This document shows, in pieces, positions 1 through 9,775 of a DNA stretch of 64,000 nt. How positions within the stretch are numbered: position 1 is the stretch's first letter; every line of letters starts with the position of its first letter. The stretch comes from Streptomyces sp. NBC_01294 (lineage in GTDB: Bacteria; Actinomycetota; Actinomycetes; Streptomycetales; Streptomycetaceae): contig NZ_CP108423.1 in assembly GCF_035917235.1 (NCBI RefSeq), positions 3,041,001-3,105,000 of the forward strand, in the 5' to 3' direction. The position numbers were made by a program, and so were the translations under genes. Under the pieces are notes generated by a model, which saw only the letters and a list, made by a program, of their open reading frames with translations, made no database searches and had not been told where the DNA came from.

Positions 1-1505
1 TGGCCCTGGTCGACCAGGCCCTGCGGGATCGGCGGCCCGGCCGTGTAGGCGGGGCTGGGCTGCTTGAGGTCGATGATGTCGGTGAGCCGGTTGGCCGCCG
101 GGTTGCGCTCGTTGTTGCCGCCGCCGATGGTCAGCACCCGCTGGTCCTGCGCCGGGGGCAGCAGCACGCTCGCCGACTCGTCCCGCTCGTCCTTGTTGCG
201 CAGGCCCGGCACGTCGGTGATGGTGTTGGCGCCGTAGTCGTAGATCGAGGCGCCGGTGCCCGGGGTGCCGTTGCCGAAGGTGTGGCTGCCCGAGTAGAAG
301 AGCCGCCCGTCCTGCATCAGGATCATCGACGGGTACAGGCCCCAGTACGACCAGGTCTGGTTGACCTCGTTCATCGGCAGCCACTTGTTCTGCGCCGCCG
401 AGAACTTCTCCGCGGTCACGTTGCCCGTGGAGTCCTCCTTCAGCCCGCCGAAGGAGATCACGTCACCGTTGCCGAGGACCGTCGCGGACGGGTACCAGTG
501 CCCGCCGTTCATGTCGTTCGTCTTCGTGTACGTCTCGGTCGCCGGGTCGAAGGTGTACGAGTCCTTCAGCCCCTGGTAGCCGATCGTGCCGTCGGCCGAC
601 GGGTACCCCTTGTTGCCGCTCATCACCAGCACCCGGCCGTCGGACAGCTGCACGTGCCCCGCGCAGAACATGTCCACCGGCGTCGGGATCGTCTTGAAGG
701 AGCCGTTCGCCGGGTTGTAGACGGCCGAGGTGAAGGTGCCCGCGTTGAACTGGGAGATGTCGTTGCCCGACCCGGCGATCAGCAGCACCTTGCCGTTCTT
801 CAGCACCACGGCGTGCATCGAACGCACCGGGTTCTGGGCCGGGATCACCTCCCACTTGCCCTTGGCGCACTCCTCCGCCGTACCCGAACAGGCCGGCTGC
901 GGCGGCACCGCGCCCACCTCCTCCAGCGCGTAGTCGTCGGAGGTGAGCGAGCCCACCCCGTAGACCGACAGACCCCACGCGATCTTGTCGGTGTTGGGCG
1001 GGACCGCGGGCGTACGGACCTCCGTACGCGCCCAGGCGGCACTCACGGGCGGATTCTGCAGGTCGGTCCAGTACTGCCAGCCCGCCGTCGTGTCGCGGCG
1101 GAACACCGTCACCGACACGTCCGGGGTGTCCGACTTGTACCAGGCGGACAGGTCGTACTGCCTGCCCGGCGTGACGGTCGGCGCGCAGGTGGTGTTCTCG
1201 GTGACCAGGGCCTTGCGGTCGCCGTCCACGCGGCGGGTGAGCGAGACCTTCATCGCCTTGGTGCCGCTGTGCGCGTCGGCGACGGTCGCGAAGGTGAAGT
1301 CGTTGTCGCCCCAGCCGGACTTGGACCAGCAGGACGGCATGTCGGCGCCGGCGGCGCCGGCGGTCTCGAAGCCGGGATTGGAGAGGAGGTTGGGCGGGCC
1401 GGCCGTGGCCTGCTGCGGTGCGGTGAGCAGCAGGCCCGCGGTCATCGCCCCGACGGCGAGCAGGGCGGCACGCCGCCCGGCCCTCCGCCGGATCGTCAGA
1501 CGCAT
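1..1505 (-). CDS. Secreted galactose/glyoxal-oxidase-like radical copper oxidase, C-terminus cut by window edge
   Basis: The reading frame starts at the ATG at 1505 with an AGAAGGGA ribosome site just upstream and runs off the left edge. A signal peptide (RRR-rich start, hydrophobic core, cleavage near ATA) covers about residues 1-35. Residues 36-195 look like a carbohydrate-binding beta-sandwich that begins with NPGFE. A kelch-type propeller follows. The two residues that form the thioether radical cofactor in galactose oxidase are recognisable: Cys281 in DMFCAGH and Tyr338 in HWYPSAT. The C-terminal copper ligands lie outside the window. It is the last gene of a four-gene operon with three glycosyltransferases (23-nt gap), which recalls the GlxA oxidase paired with the synthase CslA in Streptomyces (from memory). 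I infer oxidation of primary alcohols or aldehydes on an exported glycan. The exact substrate cannot be read. Confidence 0.82.
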   Translation of the reverse strand, partial: MRLTIRRRAGRRAALLAVGAMTAGLLLTAPQQATAGPPNLLSNPGFETAGAAGADMPSCWSKSGWGDNDFTFATVADAHSGTKAMKVSLTRRVDGDRKALVTENTTCAPTVTPGRQYDLSAWYKSDTPDVSVTVFRRDTTAGWQYWTDLQNPPVSAAWARTEVRTPAVPPNTDKIAWGLSVYGVGSLTSDDYALEEVGAVPPQPACSGTAEECAKGKWEVIPAQNPVRSMHAVVLKNGKVLLIAGSGNDISQFNAGTFTSAVYNPANGSFKTIPTPVDMFCAGHVQLSDGRVLVMSGNKGYPSADGTIGYQGLKDSYTFDPATETYTKTNDMNGGHWYPSATVLGNGDVISFGGLKEDSTGNVTAEKFSAAQNKWLPMNEVNQTWSYWGLYPSMILMQDGRLFYSGSHTFGNGTPGTGASIYDYGANTITDVPGLRNKDERDESASVLLPPAQDQRVLTIGGGNNERNPAANRLTDIIDLKQPSPAYTAGPPIPQGLVDQG

Positions 1506-1528
1506 GGAAAGGATCCCTTCTGTGCGGC

Positions 1529-2758
1529 TCAACTCCTGGGGTGGCGTCCCGACGTGGTCGGGGCGCCCGGGGTGGTCGGAGTGGGCGACCGGCGCGGGGT
1601 GTCCGACCGGCGCGGCAGATAGACCAGGGCCTCGGTGGCCGCGAACCGCAGGACGAAGGTGGTGACCAGCGCGAGAGCGGTGGCCGGCAGCACCTCCATC
1701 CCGAACCTGGCCACGAACACCGCGATCAGCGGGATGCGCAGCAGCAGGTCCGCATTGGCCAGCAGGGCGAAACGCCCGACTCGGTCCGCCCAGTGCCGGT
1801 GCCGGCGCCGGTCACGGAAGAGCAGGGTCTCGATGAGGAGGAAGTTCCACAGGACCCCCGCCTGGTTGGCGATGATCTCGGCGGGGAGGTAGTGCATCCC
1901 GCCGCGGGTGAGCAGCCACAGCGCGGCCAGGTTCGGGACGAAACCGGAGAGCCCGATCAGCCCGAAGCCGACCATGCGGGCCAGCGGGGTCGCGGAGCGC
2001 AGCGAGGCGAGGTGGGCCAGGAACCGCATGCCCTCGCGGGCGGTGGACTTCGACTCCCCCGAGTAGCGGTCCTGGAAGACGAACGGCACCTCGGCGACCT
2101 TGCCGGGGCGGCAGCGCACCGCCAGCTCCAGCAGGATCTTGTAGCCGAGCGGCTTCAGGGCCTCCGCGGTGACCGCCGAGCGGCGCATCGCGAAGAAGCC
2201 GCTCATCGGGTCGCTGATCCCGCGCAGCGCGCGCGGGAAGAGCCCCTTGGTCAGCCAGGTCGCACCGCGGGAGACGGCGATACGGTAGCTCCCGGCGAGT
2301 CCGGCCCGGCTGCCGCCACTGATGTAGCGGGAGGCCACGACGAGGTCCGCGCCCGTGCGCTCGCCCTCGCCGACGAGTTCGGGCACCAGGTGCGGCGGGT
2401 GCTGGAGATCGGCGTCCATGACGACGATCCAGTCGGTGTCCGCCCGCTTGACCCCCTCGACCACGGCCCCGCCGAGACCGCCCTCGGCGACCTCCCGGTG
2501 CAGGACGGACACCGGGAACGGGTGATCGGCGGCGGCCTTCTCGATGACGGCCGGGGTGTCGTCCGTGGAGTCGTCCACGAACAGCACCTCGCAGGGCAGG
2601 TGGTCGGGGAGCGCCTCACCGAGCCGGCGCAGCAACTCCCCCACGTTCCCCGACTCGTTGAAGGTCGGGATGATCAGGGTGACGCTGCCGGTCAGCGCCT
2701 GCGGAGCGGCAAGCTCCGCATCGACCGGGGCATGGAGGGACCACAGCTCCTCGCTCAT
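1529..2758 (-). CDS. Dolichol-phosphate-mannose-synthase-like GT2 fused to a GtrA membrane domain
   Basis: This 409-aa protein starts at ATG 2758. Residues 27-240 are a GT-A fold GT2 domain: the nucleotide-binding start LIIPTFNESGNV, the DxD-type metal motif VVMDADLQHPP, and the polyprenyl-phosphate mannose synthase signature DPMSGFFAMRR. Residues 255-380 hold about four membrane helices typical of GtrA proteins, which are thought to move lipid-linked sugars. The fusion suggests that it makes a polyprenyl-phosphate sugar on the inner face and presents it for transfer outside. The gene begins 6 nt after the GT39-like gene, whose product is the expected user of such a lipid-linked donor. The tail after residue 385 is disordered (Pro/Thr/Arg). 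Confidence 0.88.
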   Translation of the reverse strand: MSEELWSLHAPVDAELAAPQALTGSVTLIIPTFNESGNVGELLRRLGEALPDHLPCEVLFVDDSTDDTPAVIEKAAADHPFPVSVLHREVAEGGLGGAVVEGVKRADTDWIVVMDADLQHPPHLVPELVGEGERTGADLVVASRYISGGSRAGLAGSYRIAVSRGATWLTKGLFPRALRGISDPMSGFFAMRRSAVTAEALKPLGYKILLELAVRCRPGKVAEVPFVFQDRYSGESKSTAREGMRFLAHLASLRSATPLARMVGFGLIGLSGFVPNLAALWLLTRGGMHYLPAEIIANQAGVLWNFLLIETLLFRDRRRHRHWADRVGRFALLANADLLLRIPLIAVFVARFGMEVLPATALALVTTFVLRFAATEALVYLPRRSDTPRRSPTPTTPGAPTTSGRHPRS

Positions 2759-2764
2759 GGTGGC

Positions 2765-4543
2765 TCAGCTCCCACTCGTACGGTCGGCGCGCGCGGCGCG
2801 GTCGGCAAGGGCGGCGGGATCGGCAGGGGCGGCGGGATCGGCGGGATCTGCGGGATCGGTGCGGCGTATCTCGATGCGGTCCTCACCCGACCCGAAGACG
2901 GCCACCACGGTCGAATGCTCCAGCGCCGCCTTCACCGTGGGCAGGTCCACCGCGTCGCGGCGCACCGTCGGCGAGGAGACCACGTAGTCGATGTCCTGCC
3001 AGCCGCCCGGCAGGGTCTTGGTCACGGCGGGGTCGAGGTCGGCCTTGTAGAACCAGATGGCACCGAGCCCCGGCTCGAAACCGTGGTGCACGGCGTCCAG
3101 CCACAGCGCGTCGTCCAGCAGCACCCGGGTCCCCGCCGGATCGGCGACCTCGCTGCCGAGCCAGGCCGCGGCCTGCCGGTACGGGGCGTTCGCGTCCACC
3201 GTGAGCGCCGTGCGGTTGCCGTCGTACCAGCGCGGCAGCACGTACACCGCGGCGGACGCGGCGAGGACGCAGAGCACCGCCCAGCGCGCCCACACCTGCA
3301 CCCGGCGCTCCCCGGGGCCGCGGCGGCGCCGCAGCACCGCGTGCGTGATGCTGGCCGCGCCCCCGGCGAGCACCAGGGCGAGGAACGGCAGCGCCTGGAT
3401 CACGTACATCGCCGGGAGGTACCCGGAGGGCCGCATCGCGACGACGGCGAGGATGACGGCGGCGAGCGCGGGGCCCGCCAGCGCGCGGGCGGTGACGGAC
3501 CACCGGTAGGTGGCCAGCAGCAGGACGGCGCCGGCCAGCCCGCCGAGCGGCAGCACGGTGTCGTAGTACAGCCAGGACCGGAACACGCCGTTCGAACCGG
3601 AGCCGGGGGTGAGGATGAAACCGGAGCCCTCGCGGCCCATCTGATACGTGATGCCGTCGATGAGCGAGACGTGGCCGGAGCCGGGCAGCAGCTCGCCGTT
3701 GAGCAGGGCGTACAGCGGGTACGACAGTCCGATCAGCGCGCAGGCGGTGACGGCCCCGGTGACGGCGAACTTGCGGGTGTCGCGGTGGCTGTGGCGCCAC
3801 ATCGTCACCAGCAGCGCCGGAAGCACCACCAGCATCGTCTCCTTGGTCAGGACGGCGGTGGCGGCCGCCAGCCCGGACCCGAAGTGGTGCCACAGGTGGC
3901 GGCTCGGTGACGCGGCCAGGCAGAAGGCCAGCAGGATCCACATCACGGCGAGGTTGTCGAGGAAGATCTCGCGCTGCAGGACCACCGAGAGCGGGGACAG
4001 CCCGAAGAGGGCCATCGCGAGCCCCGCCGCCCAGCGCGGCAGCCACAGCCGGCGCGCGAGGACGTACATCAGCACGGAGCTGACGCCGGAGACCGCGAGC
4101 ATCGAGAAGCGCATGGGCGCGACGGTCATCCAGTCGGGCACGAAGAGGGACGGCAGGTACGTCAGGCCCGCGACCTGGATCCAGCCGAGCGGCGGATGGT
4201 CGTACCAGTACGTGTAGTGGGCGAGGCCGTCGCCCTGCTGGACGGCCCACGCCTGGGCGAGGTAGGTGCCCTCGTCGTCGCTCAGGGTCGGGAAGTTGGT
4301 GATGTTCCAGCCCTGGACGCACACGATCACGAGCAGCAGGGCGCCGCACAGCAGCAGGTCGGGGCGGGAGGAGCGGAAGCGCACGAGCGGGCGGGCGGGG
4401 GCGGCCGGGCGGACGCCGAGCCCGCCGACGGGGCCGCGCCGGCCGGGAACGGTGAGGGTCTGGGACTGGGGCTGGGGCTGGGGCTGGGGCTGGGGCTGGG
4501 GCTGGGGCTGGGGATCAGTGGCCGTGGGCAGGGTGGCGGTCAC
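2765..4543 (-). CDS. GT39/ArnT-like multi-membrane glycosyltransferase with N-terminal PQ repeat
   Basis: I place the start at GTG 4543, which overlaps the TGA of the upstream GT2 gene (GTGA). A longer frame exists, but it would lie deep inside that gene. The product is 592 aa. After an N-terminal tail with eight Pro-Gln dipeptides come about ten or more membrane helices. The first external loop has LSDDEGTYLAQ, the acidic motif typical of polyprenyl-phosphate-dependent GT39/GT83 enzymes. A soluble C-terminal domain follows. The last 30 residues are a low-complexity Ala/Asp/Pro/Arg stretch. It probably transfers a sugar from polyprenyl phosphate to a protein or glycan acceptor outside the membrane, using donor made by the adjacent GT2-GtrA protein. 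The acceptor is unknown. Confidence 0.82.
   Translation of the reverse strand: MTATLPTATDPQPQPQPQPQPQPQPQSQTLTVPGRRGPVGGLGVRPAAPARPLVRFRSSRPDLLLCGALLLVIVCVQGWNITNFPTLSDDEGTYLAQAWAVQQGDGLAHYTYWYDHPPLGWIQVAGLTYLPSLFVPDWMTVAPMRFSMLAVSGVSSVLMYVLARRLWLPRWAAGLAMALFGLSPLSVVLQREIFLDNLAVMWILLAFCLAASPSRHLWHHFGSGLAAATAVLTKETMLVVLPALLVTMWRHSHRDTRKFAVTGAVTACALIGLSYPLYALLNGELLPGSGHVSLIDGITYQMGREGSGFILTPGSGSNGVFRSWLYYDTVLPLGGLAGAVLLLATYRWSVTARALAGPALAAVILAVVAMRPSGYLPAMYVIQALPFLALVLAGGAASITHAVLRRRRGPGERRVQVWARWAVLCVLAASAAVYVLPRWYDGNRTALTVDANAPYRQAAAWLGSEVADPAGTRVLLDDALWLDAVHHGFEPGLGAIWFYKADLDPAVTKTLPGGWQDIDYVVSSPTVRRDAVDLPTVKAALEHSTVVAVFGSGEDRIEIRRTDPADPADPAAPADPAALADRAARADRTSGS
4460..4513. repeat. Hexanucleotide tandem repeat (ctgggg)8 inside the GT39-like gene
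   Basis: Eight perfect CTGGGG units (4466-4513), preceded by one CTGGGA unit, encode on the minus strand the Pro-Gln repeat near the N-terminus of the membrane glycosyltransferase. The unit length is a multiple of three, so slippage would change the number of PQ dipeptides without breaking the frame. Confidence 0.95.
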
Positions 4544-5925
4544 TGGTGGCTGTCCTCTCGGATCGCGGTGGAGGCGGAGGGAGCGGCGGTGGCAGGGCTC
4601 ACGGCGGTCGCGGCGGTGGCAGCGCTCACGGCGGTCGCGGCGGTAGGAGCGGTCAGGGCCGGCGCGGCGGTCGCCGTCGTCAGGTGGGCGCCGGTGTGGC
4701 TCGTCAGTTCCCACTCGTTGCGGCCGCGCTGCTCGCGCCAGACGGCGCGGATCGCGGCGCCCGCGAGCATCACCTGGTAGAACGGCCCGCCCACGACGAG
4801 CTTCACGTAGTGCACGAAGCGCACGCGCAACCCGTACTGGCGGCCGAAGTCGTGCAGACCGACGATCTCGAAGACGAACGTCACCAACGCCGTGATCATG
4901 GGGAGGAAGGTGATGATCGCGATGCCGACCGGCACGTCGAGGAAGACGGCGACGGCGAAGTTGAGCGGGATGATCACGCCCGACGCGGCCTGCATGAACG
5001 GCGTCATCAGCGTGTAGCGGGCGAGCCAGCGCTGACCGCGCCCGGGCAGCTGCTGCCAGTCCTTCTTCCGGTACACCTGCAGGAACCCCTGGTTCCAGCG
5101 CGTGCGCTGCTTGAGCAGGCTCACCAGCGAGCCGGGCGTCTCCTCGCGCGTGACCATGTCGGAGTCGTAGGCGACGACGACCTTCTTGCCGACCGACGAC
5201 AGCCGCACCCCGAGGTCGCAGTCCTCGGCGAGGCAGTCCTGGTCCCAGCCGCCGGCCTCGCGCAGCACCTCGGTGCGCACGAAGACGGTGTTGCCGCCCA
5301 GCGGGATGAAGCCCTTCTCGGCGTGCAGGTGCAGGCGGGAGCGGAACCAGAAGAAGTACTCCAGGCAGTTGCGCAGGCTGTACCAGCTGGAGTGGAAGTT
5401 GATGAGCTGGACCCCGCCCTGGACCACGTCGGCGCCGGTGGAGCGGAAGGCGTGGTCGACGTGGGCGAGCAGCTCCGGGTGGACCTGGTCCTCGGCGTCG
5501 AAGACCCCGACGATGTCACCGCGGCAGGACGGGAGGGCGGTGTTGAGGGCCTTCGGCTTGTTCTTCGTCTCGTGGTGGTCGACGACGACCCGGACCCGGG
5601 CCGGCTCGCGGGCGGCGGCCCGTTCGGCGACGGCGGCGGTCTCGGGGTCGTCGTGCCCGACGATCACGATGATCTCGTAGTCGGTGTGGCTCGACTCCAG
5701 GAGCCGGTCGATGGTGTGCTCCAGGACCGCCTGCTCGTGGCGGGCGGGCAGCAGCAGCGAGAAGGCCAGGCGGCCCTCGCCGTCGGGCCGGTCGAAGCGC
5801 GTGGAGGCGAGCACCTCGGGAGTCCGCCACGCGTGCATCTGCCACCAGAGCGTGAACGCGGCCATCCAGAAGAGCGCCAGCGAAATGACAACAATGAACA
5901 CAGAGGTGTACAAAATGCCCCCCAC
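4540..5925 (-). CDS. Processive membrane GT2 glycosyltransferase (cellulose/chitin/hyaluronan synthase-like)
   Basis: This 461-aa protein is the first gene of the minus-strand glycan operon. One membrane helix (residues 7-28) is followed by a cytoplasmic GT2 domain. The processive-synthase signature is complete: DAED at 143-146, ED at 234-235 in AEDCDLG, and QRTRW at 273-277 (the QxxRW acceptor motif). Three or four membrane helices follow at about 295-405. This arrangement is that of enzymes that polymerise and export a beta-linked polysaccharide. The last 45 residues are a low-complexity Ala/Thr tail that runs up to the overlapping start of the GT39-like gene. The polymer is unknown. No PilZ domain is seen, so direct c-di-GMP control is not evident. 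Confidence 0.87.
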   Translation of the reverse strand: MGGILYTSVFIVVISLALFWMAAFTLWWQMHAWRTPEVLASTRFDRPDGEGRLAFSLLLPARHEQAVLEHTIDRLLESSHTDYEIIVIVGHDDPETAAVAERAAAREPARVRVVVDHHETKNKPKALNTALPSCRGDIVGVFDAEDQVHPELLAHVDHAFRSTGADVVQGGVQLINFHSSWYSLRNCLEYFFWFRSRLHLHAEKGFIPLGGNTVFVRTEVLREAGGWDQDCLAEDCDLGVRLSSVGKKVVVAYDSDMVTREETPGSLVSLLKQRTRWNQGFLQVYRKKDWQQLPGRGQRWLARYTLMTPFMQAASGVIIPLNFAVAVFLDVPVGIAIITFLPMITALVTFVFEIVGLHDFGRQYGLRVRFVHYVKLVVGGPFYQVMLAGAAIRAVWREQRGRNEWELTSHTGAHLTTATAAPALTAPTAATAVSAATAATAVSPATAAPSASTAIREDSHQ

Positions 5926-6151
5926 AGACCCGCCGCCCCCCGGCGGCGATCAGCAAACCCCCTCGGAGGCTCACGGCGGGCCCCCCGGCCCGCCGCCTCC
6001 GCTTCCCCCTTGCGCGCACCCCCCAGTGCGCCAACTCGGCGATTCCCGAAAGAGACTAGGCAGTGAACATGACAGTCAGGCGCTCCATGGATAAATCACT
6101 GATTGCCGAACTGATCTGCACACAACCGGAATTGACGCTACTCCGGCTGTT

Positions 6152-8206
<2,055 letters not shown>

Positions 8207-8228
8207 GGTGCCATCCTGCCGCACGGGA

Positions 8229-8400
8229 TCAGATCACGGCCGCAGGATCGGGGTCAGGTCGCTGGTCCGGGCTCGTGAACGCTTCCCTGTCAACCACCCG
8301 GGACCAGCTCCCCGGCTTGCACAACGTGGCATCACTGGCGGTGAGGTCACGCTTGCGTCCAGCCGTACCCCGTGGTCGGGGTACGGCAGGGGCCGATGAC
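8229..8400 (-). ncRNA. Candidate omega (re)RNA scaffold at the 3' end of tnpB
   Basis: TnpB guide RNAs overlap the 3' end of tnpB and extend past the right end of the element. Here the last 170 nt of tnpB contain a perfect 10-bp hairpin (8362-8371 with 8378-8387, 6-nt loop) and a second weaker one (8298-8315). The guide would be the chromosomal sequence just past the element, near the DUF255 start codon. No RNA data are available, so the limits are guesses. Confidence 0.35.
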
Positions 8401-9545
8401 TGGGCCCCGCGTCGCCACAACTCCATGCCTCTGGCTCTGATGTTGCGGGAGCCGTTGCGGTCTGCGTGATCAACGAATCCGCAGGACCGGCATACGAACC
8501 GTGATTGTGAGACTCGGTTCGCCTTGTCGATGTGGCCGCATTCGGCGCAGGTACGGGAGGTGTACGCCGGATCGACGTACACCACCGGCACGCCGGCCCT
8601 GAGGGCCTTGTACGCGATGAACTTCCTGAGCTGGTGGAACGCCCAGGAGTGATGGGTGGCCCGTTGGGGCTTGCGAAGCCGTACCCGTTCGCGGATGCCC
8701 GTGAGGTCCTCCAGGGCGATTCCGCGACCGGTGCGTTCTGCCTCGGCCACCACACGCTTCGCGATCTTGTGGTTGATGTCCTTTGCCCTCCGCGCCTCTT
8801 TACTCCGCCGCTTCTTCAGTCGGCGTTTGGCGGAGGCGGTGTTCTTCCGCTGCAGCTTCTGCCGGAGGGTGCGTTCTCTTCCGCGTACCCGGTTCAGCTG
8901 CCGTCCGGCCATGATCCGGCCGTCGGAGGTGGTGGCGATGTTCACGATCCCCAGATCGACGCCGAGGAAGTCCAGAGGCTCGGTGTTCGGCTCGGCTTCT
9001 GGGATCTCGCAGGTGGCACTGAGGAACCACATGCCGTCCCGGTACAGCAGATCCGACTCACCCCGCCGGCATAGGGACAGGGTTGCCAGTTGTTCCACCG
9101 AGCCGGTGAACGCCACGTCCTTGACCCGCCCCGCCACCGTCCAGATCGACACTGTGCGCTGCTCGACCTGCCAGGACAGCATCCGATCGTCATACGGCTG
9201 CCCACCGTCGTTCCGGAAGGCCAACGGCTTCCCGGCCGCCAGACGATAACGCTTCGAATCCGGCCTGCCATGCCTACCCGCCCGCAGATTCGCCTTCAGG
9301 GCGGCGTAGGCGTCGCAGGTCTTCTTGATGACGTGCTGAGCGGCCTGAGCGCCCAGACCCCACCGCTCCTTGACCGTCTCGTAGGTGTGCTTGCGCAGGG
9401 CGAAGCTCCGGTAGACGCCCTCTTCGAAGGCAACCCGACTCACCCAGGTGGCGGCCTCATTGCACGCATGCAGCGTCACCTCAAGCGCCTCCGCCTGCAT
9501 CGGCGTCGGCAACAGTTTCACCTGGACCACCAGCTTCACGGTCAC
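8229..9545 (-). CDS. tnpB: TnpB RNA-guided nuclease (IS200/IS605-IS1341 family OrfB), stand-alone
   Basis: The frame is open from 9746, but homology begins at [12 protein letters not shown], so I choose GTG 9545 (GTG 9539 is also possible); this gives 438 aa. All catalytic parts are present: RuvC-I Asp197 in LGVDLGIVN, RuvC-II Glu279 in IALEDLTG, a four-cysteine zinc finger (333/336/352/355), and RuvC-III Asp362 in HADRNGSRN. No Y1 transposase (TnpA) gene lies next to it, so it is a TnpB-only element. Known TnpBs use a guide RNA made from the 3' end of their own gene, and the 3' end here carries strong hairpins. The coding end sits 23 nt before the start codon of the DUF255 gene. Activity is inferred from intact residues only. 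Confidence 0.93.
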   Translation of the reverse strand: MTVKLVVQVKLLPTPMQAEALEVTLHACNEAATWVSRVAFEEGVYRSFALRKHTYETVKERWGLGAQAAQHVIKKTCDAYAALKANLRAGRHGRPDSKRYRLAAGKPLAFRNDGGQPYDDRMLSWQVEQRTVSIWTVAGRVKDVAFTGSVEQLATLSLCRRGESDLLYRDGMWFLSATCEIPEAEPNTEPLDFLGVDLGIVNIATTSDGRIMAGRQLNRVRGRERTLRQKLQRKNTASAKRRLKKRRSKEARRAKDINHKIAKRVVAEAERTGRGIALEDLTGIRERVRLRKPQRATHHSWAFHQLRKFIAYKALRAGVPVVYVDPAYTSRTCAECGHIDKANRVSQSRFVCRSCGFVDHADRNGSRNIRARGMELWRRGAQSSAPAVPRPRGTAGRKRDLTASDATLCKPGSWSRVVDREAFTSPDQRPDPDPAAVI

Positions 9546-9690
9546 CGACCGTACACACCCGTGCGACCACCCACTACACGTTCCCCGCGCTTCACCCCAC
9601 CGAGTGAAACCGTCCCATTCCTCCGCGCCGCGAGCATGAGCAACGGTTCCTCCCGGGGCTGAAGTCCCGGAGTTCCTCGCGAGAACCCTC
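8230..9690 (-). mobile_element. IS605/IS1341-like element containing only tnpB; approximate limits
   Basis: The element is inferred from tnpB plus similar imperfect GC hairpins at both sides. One is at 9653-9670 (ccggg / cccgg around GCTGAAGT) before the gene, nested in a cgcgag/ctcgcg pair at 9629-9681. The other is at 8298-8315 (ccggg / cccgg) near its 3' end. Elements of this family have subterminal hairpins and no target duplication, so the exact ends cannot be fixed without comparison with an empty site. Confidence 0.55.
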
Positions 9691-9775
9691 TGAACCCGCT
9701 CAGATTCACTCGCGTTCGGAGAGGTCCCGCAGGACACTTGGGGCACGTTGCCGGAGCTCTCTGAGGGGGATGCCG

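Noticed and set aside
1541..3910. A 789-codon plus-strand frame opposite the glycosyltransferases
   Set aside because: It is low-complexity Arg/Gly/His sequence. The minus frames have complete glycosyltransferase motifs.
8229..9746. 505-aa form of TnpB from the first possible start
   Set aside because: The first 67 residues have no family similarity and run through the hairpin region at the element's left side. Homology begins at [12 protein letters not shown].
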